Shown here one piece after another: positions 33,911-43,149 of a DNA stretch of 64,000 nucleotides. The stretch spans positions 1 to 64,000 of the forward strand of contig JABHWD010000014.1 of NCBI GenBank assembly GCA_018657955.1, written 5' to 3'. Position 1 is the stretch's first letter. The number at the start of each line of letters is the position of its first letter. The position numbers were made by a program, and so were the translations under genes. This DNA is from Flavobacteriaceae bacterium. GTDB lineage: Bacteria; Bacteroidota; Bacteroidia; Flavobacteriales; Flavobacteriaceae. The notes below the pieces were generated by a model. It made no database searches and was not told where the DNA came from. It saw nothing but the letters and a program-made list of their open reading frames with translations.

Positions 33911-34171
33911 TTATGCTTTAGAAGGAGCAATAGAAACAAAAGATTTGTTATCCTTCTTTTTTGTGAACTTTACAACACCATCCACTCTTGCATGAAGAGT
34001 ATGGTCTTTACCTAAATAGACATTTTCACCTGGATTATGGACAGTTCCTCTTTGTCTAACAATTATATTCCCAGCTCTTGCTGCTTGTCCACCAAAAATC
34101 TTAACACCTAATCGTTTCGATTCTGATTCTCTACCGTTTTTAGAACTACCTACTCCTTTTTTATGTGCCAT
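33911..34171 (-). CDS. rpmA: 50S ribosomal protein L27
   Basis: An 86-residue bL27. It starts [16 protein letters not shown], so no N-terminal presequence of the Firmicutes type is present, and it has [21 protein letters not shown]. The N-terminus of L27 reaches the peptidyl transferase centre. It follows rplU by 11 bp in the normal L21-L27 operon. Confidence 0.97.
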   Translation of the reverse strand: MAHKKGVGSSKNGRESESKRLGVKIFGGQAARAGNIIVRQRGTVHNPGENVYLGKDHTLHARVDGVVKFTKKKDNKSFVSIAPSKA

Positions 34172-34182
34172 TTTTTATGCTT

Positions 34183-34674
34183 TTAACTTAGTGCTTTAAT
34201 CAAATCAGCTTTCTTCATTTTAGAAATACCTGAAATATCTTTTGATTTAGCTAAACCTTTTAAAACAGCAACAGATAATTTAGTTAAATCCTCCTTCTTC
34301 TCTGACTTTTTCTCTTCTGTTTGTTCTACTGCTTTTACCGATTTCTTTTGTTTTTTTGCTCCCGATAATGATATATCACTTATTTGAATCTGAGTCAATA
34401 GTTGTCGATGACCATTTTTTACTCTGTACCCTTTTCTTCTCTTTTTCTTAAAAACAATTATTTTGTCAGATTTTAAATGCTTTAAAATCTTAGCTCCAAC
34501 CTGAGCACCATTAATCAATGGTGTCCCAAGTGAAATCTTATCCTTATTATCAATCATAAGAATCTTGTCAAAAGTTACTTTTTTACCTTCATCTTCTTTT
34601 AGACGATGTACGTACAGCTTTTGATCTTTTTCAACCTTAAATTGTTTTCCCGCTATTTCAACAATTGCATACAT
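34183..34674 (-). CDS. rplU: 50S ribosomal protein L21 with C-terminal extension
   Basis: A 163-residue bL21; the typical protein is about 103. Residues 1-103 are the normal barrel fold (MYAIVEIAGKQFKVEKDQKL through KKRRKGYRVKNGHRQ). A Lys/Glu-rich linker (about 108-130) leads to a small helical domain, DLTKLSVAVLKGLAKSKDI...MKKADLIKALS, resembling the SAP/Rho N-terminal nucleic-acid-binding motif. Such tails are recalled on Flavobacteriia L21. Its promoter matches the full Bacteroidetes consensus. Confidence 0.95.
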   Translation of the reverse strand: MYAIVEIAGKQFKVEKDQKLYVHRLKEDEGKKVTFDKILMIDNKDKISLGTPLINGAQVGAKILKHLKSDKIIVFKKKRRKGYRVKNGHRQLLTQIQISDISLSGAKKQKKSVKAVEQTEEKKSEKKEDLTKLSVAVLKGLAKSKDISGISKMKKADLIKALS

Positions 34675-34706
34675 TTTATTATGATTATATCGTTCGAAAA
34701 CGTCTG

Positions 34707-34737
34707 CAAATATAAAGTTTATATATTAACCTACAAA
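34707..34737 (-). promoter_or_regulatory. Full consensus promoter for rplU-rpmA
   Basis: Minus-strand TTTG (34734-34737), 19 bp spacer, TATATTTG (34707-34714). This is an exact fit to the Bacteroidetes sigma factor consensus TTTG-N19-TAnnTTTG. The predicted start near 34700 gives a leader of about 26 nt. Confidence 0.8.
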
Positions 34738-34861
34738 TGTTTTTTCTATTATAAAAACACTCAAAATATCTAGTAAAATCTAATAAATAATAATTTTTGT
34801 AAATTTAGATTCCTAAATTAAAACTATATACTGTAGTATATATCAATTTAAAAATGAAAAA

Positions 34862-36175
34862 ATGAAAAAAATTCTATTACTATTTTCAGCTTTTCTACTT
34901 ATGAATAGCTATTTATATGCTCAACAAGTAGATTTTACTGAATTTGATCTTGAAAATGGATTACATGTTATCTTACATCAAGATAACTTAGCTCCTGTTG
35001 TTACTACCTCTATTATGTATGATGTAGGAGGTAAAGATGGTGACAGAGAAAGGACAGGTTTTGCCCATTTCTTTGAACACCTATTATTTGAAGGGTCAAA
35101 AAACATTGGAAGAGGAGAGTTTATGAAAATTATTCCTGCCAATGGAGGTACTTTTAATGCAAACACTTCACAGGACAGAACTTATTATTTCGAAACATTT
35201 CCATCCAATAAACTTGAATTAGGATTATGGTTAGAGTCTGAAAGAATGCTTCATCCAGTAATTGATCAAGTAGGTGTTGATACCCAAAATGAAGTAGTTA
35301 AAGAAGAAAAAAGACAAAGGTATGATGCTCCTTATGGAAAATTATTAAAAGTTTTAAATGAAAACTTATTTAAAGTTCATCCTTATAAGGATCAGAATAT
35401 TGGTAAAATGGAACATTTAGATGCTGCTACCCTGGAAGAATTTATGACATACCATAAAACTTATTACGGCCCAAATAATGCTGTGCTAATTGTAGCTGGA
35501 GATATTGATACTGAGGAAACTATAGAACTTGTAAAAAAATATTTTGATGAAGTACCTAGAGGAAATGAAGTGGTGAGAAATTTTCCTAAGGAAGAACCGA
35601 TAACTGAGAATATTAGAGCTAAAGCATATGATAAAAATATACAAATTCCTATGCTTTTATCTAGTTTTAGAACACCTGGATTTGCAAGCAGAGATTCGTA
35701 TGTTTTAGATATGATATCAACATATTTAAGTAGTGGAAAGAGTTCTGTTTTATATAAGAAACTTGTAGATGATCAGAAACAAGCACTACAAACTCAAGTA
35801 ATTAATTTAGGACAAGTAGATTATAATATATTTGCAATTCTAGCATTACCACTTGGGGATATTTCTCTTGATATTCTGTTAACTGAAATAGAAGAAGAAA
35901 TTGAAAAAGTTCAAAATGAATTAATTTCAGAAAGAGATCATCAAAAACTTCTTAACAAATTTGAATCTCAATTTGTAAACTCAAATTCTAGTATTGCAGG
36001 AATAGCAAATTCTCTTGCTAGATATTATCTTCTTTATGGAGATGTTAATTTAATTAATAAGGAAATTGATATTTATAGATCTATTACAAGAGAAGAGATC
36101 AGAAGTGTAGCTCAAAAGTATTTAAGCTCTAATCAAAGAGTAGATATTGAATATTTACCCGAAACTGGAGAATAA
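34862..36175 (+). CDS. M16 family zinc metallopeptidase (catalytic member)
   Basis: A 437-residue exported peptidase. The signal peptide MKKILLLFSAFLLMNSYLYA is followed by the inverted zinc motif H69-F-F-E72-H73 and a distal Glu in NEVVKEEKRQ, the complete M16 site. It forms a pair with the next gene, 19 bp downstream, which lacks the zinc motif; such heterodimers are common for bacterial M16B peptidases. Likely periplasmic, degrading peptides. Confidence 0.93.
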   Translation: MKKILLLFSAFLLMNSYLYAQQVDFTEFDLENGLHVILHQDNLAPVVTTSIMYDVGGKDGDRERTGFAHFFEHLLFEGSKNIGRGEFMKIIPANGGTFNANTSQDRTYYFETFPSNKLELGLWLESERMLHPVIDQVGVDTQNEVVKEEKRQRYDAPYGKLLKVLNENLFKVHPYKDQNIGKMEHLDAATLEEFMTYHKTYYGPNNAVLIVAGDIDTEETIELVKKYFDEVPRGNEVVRNFPKEEPITENIRAKAYDKNIQIPMLLSSFRTPGFASRDSYVLDMISTYLSSGKSSVLYKKLVDDQKQALQTQVINLGQVDYNIFAILALPLGDISLDILLTEIEEEIEKVQNELISERDHQKLLNKFESQFVNSNSSIAGIANSLARYYLLYGDVNLINKEIDIYRSITREEIRSVAQKYLSSNQRVDIEYLPETGE

Positions 36176-36194
36176 TTTTAAAAAATATTAAAAA

Positions 36195-38261
36195 ATGAAA
36201 AGAAGAATAATTCTATTAATAACTGCATTAATCATATCATTAAATGTTAGTGCACAACTTGACCGATCTATACAACCTAAAGGTGGGCCAACTCCAAAAA
36301 TTAAATTAGAAAAACCAGAAGAATTTAAATTAAAAAATGGGATCAAAGTTTTAGTTGTAGAAAACCATAAACTACCAAGAGTATCCTATAGCTTAAGAAT
36401 AGATAACAATCCTATTATAGAAGGTGAAAAAGCAGGGGTAACTAGTCTGCTTGGATCTATTCTAGGCAATGGTACTACAACAATATCTAAAGATGATTTT
36501 AATGAAGAAATTGATTTCTTAGGTGCCAGTCTAAATATTGGATTTAGTGGAGGTTTTGCTAGTACATTAACTAAAAACAATGAACGTGTTGTTGAATTAA
36601 TGGCAGATGCAGTTATAAATCCATTACTTTCAGAAGAAGAGTTTAATAAAGAAAAGGATAAACTAATTGAAGGATTAAAAGCTGATAAAAAAAGTTTAGA
36701 TGCTATTGCTGGTAGAGTTGGAGGAGCCTTGTCTTATGGTAAAGGGCATGCTTATGGTGAATTTATAACTGAAGAAACTCTAAATAATACAACTTTTGAA
36801 GATGTTTTAGAATATCACAAAAAATATTTTAAACCAAATAATTCATATTTAGTTATAATTGGAGATGTAAATTATAAAGAAATCAAATCAATGATCTCTG
36901 ATAAATTTGGTGCCTGGAAAAAAGAAAAATCACATACTGATCCTATTCCAGACCTTACGCCAAATGTTAGTTTGACAGAGGTTAATTTTATTGACTTACC
37001 AACGGCTACTCAGTCTTCTATATCTGTAACTAACAATGTAGATTTAAAAATGAGTGATGAAGATTATCATATAGCCTTAATCACTAACAATATCCTAGGT
37101 GGAGGTGGCGAAGGCTATCTTTTTAAGAATTTAAGGGAAGATCATGGTTATACTTATGGAGCTTACTCTAGTCTTGGATCAGACAGACATGGAGTGGCTA
37201 GATTTACAGCAGGAGCCAAAGTCAGAAATATGGTTACTGATAGTGCAGTAACTGAAATAGTAAAGGAAATTGTTAGAATTAGAACTGAGGCTGTAGATGC
37301 TGAATTACTGAAAAATGCAAAAGCAAAATATGTTGGAAGTTTTATAAGGAGATTAGAAAGTCCTCAGACAGTTGCTAGCTATGCCTTAAATATTAAGCTA
37401 AATGACCTTCCAAAGGATTTTTACGAAACATATTTAGAAAAAATAAATGCAGTTAGTGCTTCTGATGTTAAAAGAGTAGCAAATAAGTACTTTCAGTTAG
37501 CCAATACAAGAATTATTGTAGTAGGTAAGGGAAGTGATGTAGTTGCTAATCTTGAAGAAGTTGGTTTCCCTATTAATTATTTTGATCACTATGCAAATCC
37601 TGTAGCAAAGCCTATATTTAACAAAGCTATCCCTGAAGGATTAACTGCATCTGAGGTAATGAATAGTTACATTAATGCAATTGGTGGTAGGGATTTACTT
37701 GAATCTGTTAGCTCTTTAGTTCAAAAAGCTGATGTTACAATTCCAGCTCCTTTTAAACCTCAAGCAACTATAAAACAAATGGTTCCAAATAAATATTCAA
37801 TGAAAATGGAGGCAAGTATGAATGGTCAGACAATGAAACTTGGGGGAATGTCATTTGATGGTGAAACAGGGTATAATGAAGGTCCTCAAGGGAGAAATCC
37901 ATTAGATGAAAAAGTAATTAATGATTTAAAAGCCGTTAAAGGTATATTTCCGGAATTGTATTATTCAGAAGATGAGATAGAGTTAATGAGTATTAACTCA
38001 ATAGAATTTCAAGATGTTTATAAAGTAAAAGTCACTGAAGGTGAAAAAGTTTCATATAAATATTATAGTATAGATTCTGGTTTATTATTAAGTGAAGATA
38101 AGGAAGATGATAACAATAACATAACTTCTCAAAATTATGGTGATTATAGAGATGTTAATGGAATTAAATTTCCATTTTATATAGATATTCCTTCACAAAA
38201 ACTTGAATTAAATATTACTGAAATTCTTATTAATGAAGAATTAAAAGACTCAGATTTTTAA
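36195..38261 (+). CDS. M16 family protein, non-catalytic partner with extra C-terminal domain
   Basis: A 688-residue exported protein (signal MKRRIILLITALIISLNVSA). The M16 domain covers about residues 30-470. At the position of HxxEH it reads AGVTSLLGSILGNGTT, so zinc is not bound. It keeps the substrate-binding glycine-rich YLFKNLREDHGYTYGAYS. A further domain (about 490-688) starts MNSYINAIGGRDLLESV and is probably beta-rich, similar in feel to lipoprotein-carrier folds. The gene partners the upstream catalytic subunit; the tail is an unusual addition. Its stop interlocks with the EamA transporter gene. Confidence 0.88.
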   Translation: MKRRIILLITALIISLNVSAQLDRSIQPKGGPTPKIKLEKPEEFKLKNGIKVLVVENHKLPRVSYSLRIDNNPIIEGEKAGVTSLLGSILGNGTTTISKDDFNEEIDFLGASLNIGFSGGFASTLTKNNERVVELMADAVINPLLSEEEFNKEKDKLIEGLKADKKSLDAIAGRVGGALSYGKGHAYGEFITEETLNNTTFEDVLEYHKKYFKPNNSYLVIIGDVNYKEIKSMISDKFGAWKKEKSHTDPIPDLTPNVSLTEVNFIDLPTATQSSISVTNNVDLKMSDEDYHIALITNNILGGGGEGYLFKNLREDHGYTYGAYSSLGSDRHGVARFTAGAKVRNMVTDSAVTEIVKEIVRIRTEAVDAELLKNAKAKYVGSFIRRLESPQTVASYALNIKLNDLPKDFYETYLEKINAVSASDVKRVANKYFQLANTRIIVVGKGSDVVANLEEVGFPINYFDHYANPVAKPIFNKAIPEGLTASEVMNSYINAIGGRDLLESVSSLVQKADVTIPAPFKPQATIKQMVPNKYSMKMEASMNGQTMKLGGMSFDGETGYNEGPQGRNPLDEKVINDLKAVKGIFPELYYSEDEIELMSINSIEFQDVYKVKVTEGEKVSYKYYSIDSGLLLSEDKEDDNNNITSQNYGDYRDVNGIKFPFYIDIPSQKLELNITEILINEELKDSDF

Positions 38262-39139
38262 TCTAAAGATTGCCTAGGGCTTCTGCTAGATAGTAAGACC
38301 CCCAATACGATTAGTACTGTAGCCATTAGCTGGTTAATGCTAAAAAGCTCACCGTCTAATATTCCCCAAAATAAGGATACTATTAGCAGAGAATATGTTA
38401 CAGAAGATGCAAAAACTGCAGTAGATATTTGCACCAATTTATTAAACAAGACTTTTGCAAGTGCTGTCCCAAAAACAGATAGTACCAGTACATAACCTAT
38501 AGACTTCAAAGTAATTGGATCATATATCTGGTCAGTATTAAACCCCGAAAAAGAAAAAATAATAATTGCAGGAATGAAAATTACAGAAAAGTGTCCTGCA
38601 GCAATAGTAACTGCAGGAATATCATTTAAATACTTTTTTATAATGTTTACATTAAACCCATATAGAAATGAACAAAGTATAACTAATCCAGCATACAAAT
38701 AATTTTGATCAGGATTGAGCTGTATTCCTCCATCAATCAATAAGTAAGTCCCAATAAGTCCTACTACAACACCAATAATTTGTTTTTTTGAAGATGCTAT
38801 CTTAAATACAATTGCACCAATAATAACAGTATTTAGCGGCACCAAAGAATTTAATATAGATGCTATTGAGCTATCTATTTCAGTCTCAGCAAAGGCAAAA
38901 AGAAAAGCCGGGAAAAAACTTCCAAGAAAGGCTGAAATAATTATCCATTTCCATTCTTTTTTAGTTATTAATTTTAAGGTATTCCAAGCAAAAATAAAAA
39001 GAATAATAGACGAAAATATTATTCTTAAAGATCCTAGTTGCAACGGGGTTAATCCTATTAGAGCTTTTTTTATAAGAATAAATGAAGTTCCCCATATTAG
39101 TGATAAGCTAATAAGATATGTCCACTTTTTCATATACAA
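38258..39139 (-). CDS. EamA-type drug/metabolite transporter
   Basis: A 293-residue inner-membrane protein with about ten helices in two repeated halves, the EamA (DMT superfamily) arrangement. Characteristic segments are WGTSFILIKKAL at the N-terminus and ASILNSLVPLNTVIIGA in helix 4, repeated as AVFASSVTYSLLIVSLFWGILDGE near the C-terminus. The substrate is unknown. It follows gldD by 10 bp on the minus strand. Confidence 0.88.
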   Translation of the reverse strand: MYMKKWTYLISLSLIWGTSFILIKKALIGLTPLQLGSLRIIFSSIILFIFAWNTLKLITKKEWKWIIISAFLGSFFPAFLFAFAETEIDSSIASILNSLVPLNTVIIGAIVFKIASSKKQIIGVVVGLIGTYLLIDGGIQLNPDQNYLYAGLVILCSFLYGFNVNIIKKYLNDIPAVTIAAGHFSVIFIPAIIIFSFSGFNTDQIYDPITLKSIGYVLVLSVFGTALAKVLFNKLVQISTAVFASSVTYSLLIVSLFWGILDGELFSINQLMATVLIVLGVLLSSRSPRQSLD

Positions 39140-39149
39140 TTATTTATTA

Positions 39150-39722
39150 TTATTTTTTCCAATCAAAAGATTCAATCAAATAAATAATATCATTTTCAAT
39201 ATAATTAATAGCGGGTAAGATAGAATCATAATTAGGCTTAATATTAAAATACAGAAATCCGGAAATGATATTATTAATACTATCTGTTAAATAAAATTGG
39301 TAAGGTGATGCTACACTTCCTGATAAATCAAATATTCTTCCAAAAATATTTTTTTCTTTTAAACTATAATCTTTAATCTTTACACTATTTGCCATCATTG
39401 AATGTGTTTCAATTGCTGTTTTTAAATCCAATATGTAAGCATTTAATTTTTCTTTGGAATTGACATTTTTGTATTGAAAATTTATTTGTGCATTAAGCTG
39501 ATTATAGTTTATAATAAAATCAATAGACTCTGAATTGATATCAATGTCTGAAATTTCTGATAATCTAGAGTTTGCTTCAAAAAAAAATGGAAATTCTTTA
39601 TCGTCTATAAGTTCATATTCAGGCTTAGGATAGTCTAGTCTTAAATAAGCTGATTCTTTTGGCAGGAAATAATTCTCACAACTAAAGAAAACTATAAAAA
39701 TTATGAATATATAATTCCTCAT
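39150..39722 (-). CDS. gldD: Gliding motility lipoprotein GldD
   Basis: A 190-residue lipoprotein of the gliding machinery. The signal is MRNYIFIIFIVFFSC with Cys15 lipidated, then PKESAYLRLDYPKPEYELI, the conserved GldD start. Its genetic neighbour gldE overlaps it by 4 bp (ATGA), as in other Flavobacteriia. GldD is needed for gliding and for stability of the T9SS in well-studied species; a T9SS substrate is encoded at 49099-51993. Confidence 0.92.
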   Translation of the reverse strand: MRNYIFIIFIVFFSCENYFLPKESAYLRLDYPKPEYELIDDKEFPFFFEANSRLSEISDIDINSESIDFIINYNQLNAQINFQYKNVNSKEKLNAYILDLKTAIETHSMMANSVKIKDYSLKEKNIFGRIFDLSGSVASPYQFYLTDSINNIISGFLYFNIKPNYDSILPAINYIENDIIYLIESFDWKK

Positions 39723-41017
39723 TTATTTAAGATTGATAGTTTTATTTGTTTAATTCTTTTTTTATCTATTGATTCAATTGTAAAAACAAATTTCATAAAA
39801 TTTATTTTGCTATTCTTTTTTGGGAAACTCCTTGATATTTCCAATATAAAACCTGCAATTGTTTCAGCCTCTCCTTTATATTCATCAAAAATATTTTTGT
39901 CTACTTTAATAATTCGACACAAATCATGTAAACTAGTTTTTCCGTCAAAAATAAAATTATGATCGTCAATCTTTGAATATAATAAATTATCATCATCAAA
40001 TTCATCAGATATATCTCCTACAATTTCTTCAATTACATCTTCTAAAGAAACTAAACCAGAAGTTCCTCCATATTCATCTACAACAATAGCTAAATGAACC
40101 TTTTTCTCTTGAAATTCCAACATTAGGTCATCTAATTTTTTATTTTCTGGTATGAATAAAGGCTCCCTAAGTAATTCTTTCCATTGAAACTCCTTTTTAT
40201 CTAAAAATGGTAACAAATCTTTGATATGCAATATTCCAATAATCCTGTCTAAATTTTCATCAAAAACTGGAATTCTCGAATAATTAGTCGTTGTAATTGA
40301 TTTAAGAACTTCTTCTGATTTAAGTTTTCCGTCTAGAGCAAAAATATCAATTCTTGAATGCATTATTTCCTTAGTTTCAATATTGCCAAAATTCACTATT
40401 CCCTTTAATATTTTCTGCTCTTGTTTAGTAGTATCCTCTGGTCTTGTCAAATCTAGAGCATGCGATATCTGGTCAATACTAATATTTGAATTTTGTATGG
40501 CTAACTTATTCTTAATATAATTTGAAAATTTTTGCATTGGCAGACTAATAGGAGAAAAGATTATATCTAAAATTCTTAATGGATGTGCAATTATCCTTGA
40601 AAAATTAATATTATTACGTGATGCATAAATTTTTGGCAAAATCTCGCCAAAAAGTAATATTAAAAATGTAGCAACAACAATTTCTACAAAGAATTGTATC
40701 AAAGGAGAGCCAATTGCATTAAATAATACTTCTCCTATTTTAGTAAATAGAATAACTATAGCAATATTTATTAAATTATTTGCAATTAAAATTGTCGCTA
40801 AAAGCTTATTTGGTTTTTCTAATAAATTAGCTATTATCTTAAAAGATTTAAGATTCGATTTTGATTCAATGTCGCTTTTCGATAATGAGAATAATGCTAC
40901 TTCAGATCCAGAAATGAATCCAGAAAATATTAAGAGGATAACCAATAAAAAAACATCAAAGTTAAATTGGTAACTTATATCTAAATAATAGATTATTTCT
41001 GTAATTAATATATTCAA
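39719..41017 (-). CDS. gldE: Gliding motility-associated protein GldE (CorC/CNNM-like)
   Basis: A 432-residue membrane protein with an N-terminal DUF21 region of three or four helices (about 18-150), two CBS domains (roughly 215-330, including HSRIDIFALDG and EYGGTSGLVSLEDVIEEIVGDISDE) and a C-terminal CorC/HlyC domain. This is the same architecture as magnesium and cobalt efflux proteins. It is placed as GldE because it directly precedes gldD and follows ssb, the conserved order mutY-ssb-gldE-gldD. Confidence 0.92.
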   Translation of the reverse strand: MNILITEIIYYLDISYQFNFDVFLLVILLIFSGFISGSEVALFSLSKSDIESKSNLKSFKIIANLLEKPNKLLATILIANNLINIAIVILFTKIGEVLFNAIGSPLIQFFVEIVVATFLILLFGEILPKIYASRNNINFSRIIAHPLRILDIIFSPISLPMQKFSNYIKNKLAIQNSNISIDQISHALDLTRPEDTTKQEQKILKGIVNFGNIETKEIMHSRIDIFALDGKLKSEEVLKSITTTNYSRIPVFDENLDRIIGILHIKDLLPFLDKKEFQWKELLREPLFIPENKKLDDLMLEFQEKKVHLAIVVDEYGGTSGLVSLEDVIEEIVGDISDEFDDDNLLYSKIDDHNFIFDGKTSLHDLCRIIKVDKNIFDEYKGEAETIAGFILEISRSFPKKNSKINFMKFVFTIESIDKKRIKQIKLSILNK

Positions 41018-41039
41018 CTAATTAAGAATTATATACAAA

Positions 41040-41480
41040 CTAGAAAGGTAAATCATCACTTGAACTAGTATCTTCTGAATTTGAAGAATCTGCTTCCTGC
41101 TTATTATTTGGAGGATTTGAATTCATTTCACCTTGAGGATCTTGTTTATTAGATAAGAAAGTAAATTCATTACAATTAATTTCAGTTGAATATCTATCCA
41201 AGCCCTTATCATCCTGCCATTTTCTTGTTTTTATTCGGCCTTCTATGTATACTTTATCCCCTTTTGATAAGTATTTTTCACATATTTCAGCGGCTTTATT
41301 CCTTAAAATAATATTATGCCATTCAGTGTTTGAGACCTTTTCGTTAGTTTGCTTATTTAAATACGTTTCGTTTGTAGCAAGTGGAAATCTTCCTATACAA
41401 CCACCATCCTCAAATCGATGAATTTTAACATCATCACCAAGGTGACCAATAAGCATAACTTTATTTAATGTTCCTGACAT
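41040..41480 (-). CDS. ssb: Single-stranded DNA-binding protein
   Basis: A 146-residue SSB. The OB fold covers residues 1-110 (GTLNKVMLIGHLGDDV, WHNIILRNKAAEICEKYLSKGDKVYIEGRI) and is followed by an acidic, Asn/Ser-rich tail ending DDLPF. The tail docks partner proteins. It lies between mutY and gldE, 22 bp upstream of gldE. Confidence 0.97.
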   Translation of the reverse strand: MSGTLNKVMLIGHLGDDVKIHRFEDGGCIGRFPLATNETYLNKQTNEKVSNTEWHNIILRNKAAEICEKYLSKGDKVYIEGRIKTRKWQDDKGLDRYSTEINCNEFTFLSNKQDPQGEMNSNPPNNKQEADSSNSEDTSSSDDLPF

Positions 41481-41530
41481 GTTTTTTTTTGTCTAATTTA
41501 AATAAATATATCATTTATAACTAACTGTTT

Positions 41531-42577
41531 TTAAAAATGTTTATAATTAAATTTATCTAAGAATTTTTCTATAAGTCTAGGTACTGGATATTTATTCATA
41601 TCTGAAAATTTAACTGAATTACTATTAGAGTCCTCTATAGGTAAAATCCAAAATTTTGCATATATAGTTTTATGTGATAATTTATGTATTATTGGGTTAG
41701 AATTAAATAATATAATTTCTGAATTAGATAAAGAGGCTGTGCTTTTGACCTTCTCATTAGATAATAATTGTGTCCTATTTAATTCTTTTTTTGATTCAAC
41801 CATTGGAAAATGAAACAAGTTTTTCCAAATTCCATTCTCAATTTTATTTATACAAGTTTTACCATTAGAATCCAGCAATACTAGATAATTAAAATGTATA
41901 ATTTTAGGAGGATTTTTTTTTAATTTAACTGGGAAGTAGTTTGTCTTTTTTAATTTACTTGCAATACAATCCTTTGCTAACATACACTTATCGCATAAGG
42001 GCAGCTTTGGTTTGCATATCAGGGATCCGAAATCCATTATTCCTTGATTATAATCACCGCAAGATTTTTTAGGAGCTAACTTTTGAGCATAATCCATATA
42101 AAATTTTTTGCCTAAATGATTATTAACGGGAAGATCTATTCCATAAAATCTAGCAATTACTCTATATACATTACCATCAAGAACAGCTCTTCTTTCATTG
42201 AAGCATATTGATGAGATAGCACTTGCAGTATATTCTCCAATGCCTTTTAGTTTTATCAATTCTATATATGAACTTGGGAATTTACCATTGAGCTCATCAA
42301 CAATAAATTTAGCAGTCTTTAATAAATTCCTAGCTCTAGAATAATACCCCAATCCCTGCCATAATATTAGAATGTCATTTTCATTAGCCTTTGCTAAAGA
42401 AGTAATGGTAGGATATTTATTAATAAATTTTAAATAATAAGGGAGTCCCTGAGAGATTTTCGTTTGTTGAAGGATTATTTCAGATAGCCATACTGAATAA
42501 GGATCATTCCCGTTTCTCCAGGGAAGATCTCTTTTATTAATCATATACCAATTTAAAATAGCACGACTAAAATTCAT
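41531..42577 (-). CDS. mutY: A/G-specific adenine glycosylase
   Basis: A 348-residue MutY that removes adenine mispaired with 8-oxoguanine. It has the helix-hairpin-helix LKGIGEYTASAISSICF, the catalytic Asp following in the GPD-type loop (GIMDFGSLIC), and the [4Fe-4S] loop C-x6-C-x2-C-x5-C (CKPKLPLCDKCMLAKDC). The C-terminal NUDIX-like domain (about 225-348) reads the 8-oxoG strand. It heads the set mutY-ssb-gldE-gldD. Confidence 0.95.
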   Translation of the reverse strand: MNFSRAILNWYMINKRDLPWRNGNDPYSVWLSEIILQQTKISQGLPYYLKFINKYPTITSLAKANENDILILWQGLGYYSRARNLLKTAKFIVDELNGKFPSSYIELIKLKGIGEYTASAISSICFNERRAVLDGNVYRVIARFYGIDLPVNNHLGKKFYMDYAQKLAPKKSCGDYNQGIMDFGSLICKPKLPLCDKCMLAKDCIASKLKKTNYFPVKLKKNPPKIIHFNYLVLLDSNGKTCINKIENGIWKNLFHFPMVESKKELNRTQLLSNEKVKSTASLSNSEIILFNSNPIIHKLSHKTIYAKFWILPIEDSNSNSVKFSDMNKYPVPRLIEKFLDKFNYKHF

Positions 42578-42660
42578 ATCTAATAAATATTAGGTCTAAA
42601 ATAGATGTTTATCAAAAAAAATTAAACTATTCATGTTTTAAATATTGAAATTAAAATACA

Positions 42661-42668
42661 TATATTTG
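42661..42668 (+). promoter_or_regulatory. Promoter -7 element (TAnnTTTG) for the HU gene
   Basis: TATATTTG followed by CG matches the Bacteroidetes -7 consensus. The predicted start is near 42675, about 37 nt upstream of the HU start codon. A -33 TTTG at the expected spacing is not obvious. Confidence 0.5.
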
Positions 42669-42711
42669 CGCCATTGTTGAACTATATTAGTAATTAATAA
42701 AAATTTGATCT

Positions 42712-43002
42712 ATGACTAAGGCTGATATTGTGTCAAGTATTTCCAAAAATTTAGGAATTGAAAAAGTAGATGTTCAACTTACAGTTGAATCATTAATGAA
42801 AGAAATAATAAATTCACTTGAAAGTGGTGAAAATGTTTATTTAAGAGGTTTTGGTACTTTTGTTGTAAAAAGAAGAGCTGAAAAAACTGGTAGAAATATA
42901 AAGAACAATACTACCATAAAAATTCCTGCTCACAATATTCCAACATTTAAACCTTCTAAATTTTTTGTAAAAGGAGTTAAAAATAAAGTCAAGATTGATT
43001 AA
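42712..43002 (+). CDS. HU/IHF-family DNA-binding protein
   Basis: A 96-residue histone-like protein that bends and compacts DNA. The two N-terminal helices MTKADIVSSISKNLGIE...TVESLMKEIINSL are followed by the beta arm and GFGTFVVKRRAEKTGRNIKN; the tip proline region IPAHNIPTFKPSKFF is intact. It is followed 12 bp later by a 30-residue basic peptide gene, suggesting one transcript. Confidence 0.95.
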   Translation: MTKADIVSSISKNLGIEKVDVQLTVESLMKEIINSLESGENVYLRGFGTFVVKRRAEKTGRNIKNNTTIKIPAHNIPTFKPSKFFVKGVKNKVKID

Positions 43003-43014
43003 AAATATTGGCAT

Positions 43015-43107
43015 ATGCCTAGTGGGAAAAAACGTAAAAGACATAAAGTAGCTACACATAAACGAAAAAAGAGACGTAGAGCTAATCGTCATAAGAAAAA
43101 AGATTAA
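43015..43107 (+). CDS. Very basic 30-residue peptide, probably ribosome-associated
   Basis: An ATG at 43015 opens a 30-codon frame encoding a Lys/Arg/His-rich peptide: it begins MPSGKKRKRHKVATHKRKK and ends RHKKKD. Nearly two thirds of its residues are positively charged. Almost identical peptides are recalled in the same position (after HU, before the RNase E/G gene) in other Bacteroidetes, which argues for a real and conserved gene. Composition suggests binding to rRNA, as with small ribosomal proteins; the identity is not certain. Confidence 0.78.
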   Translation: MPSGKKRKRHKVATHKRKKRRRANRHKKKD

Positions 43108-43149
43108 TATTATTTTATATTAATTACTTCAACCAAGTTCTTTGAAATT

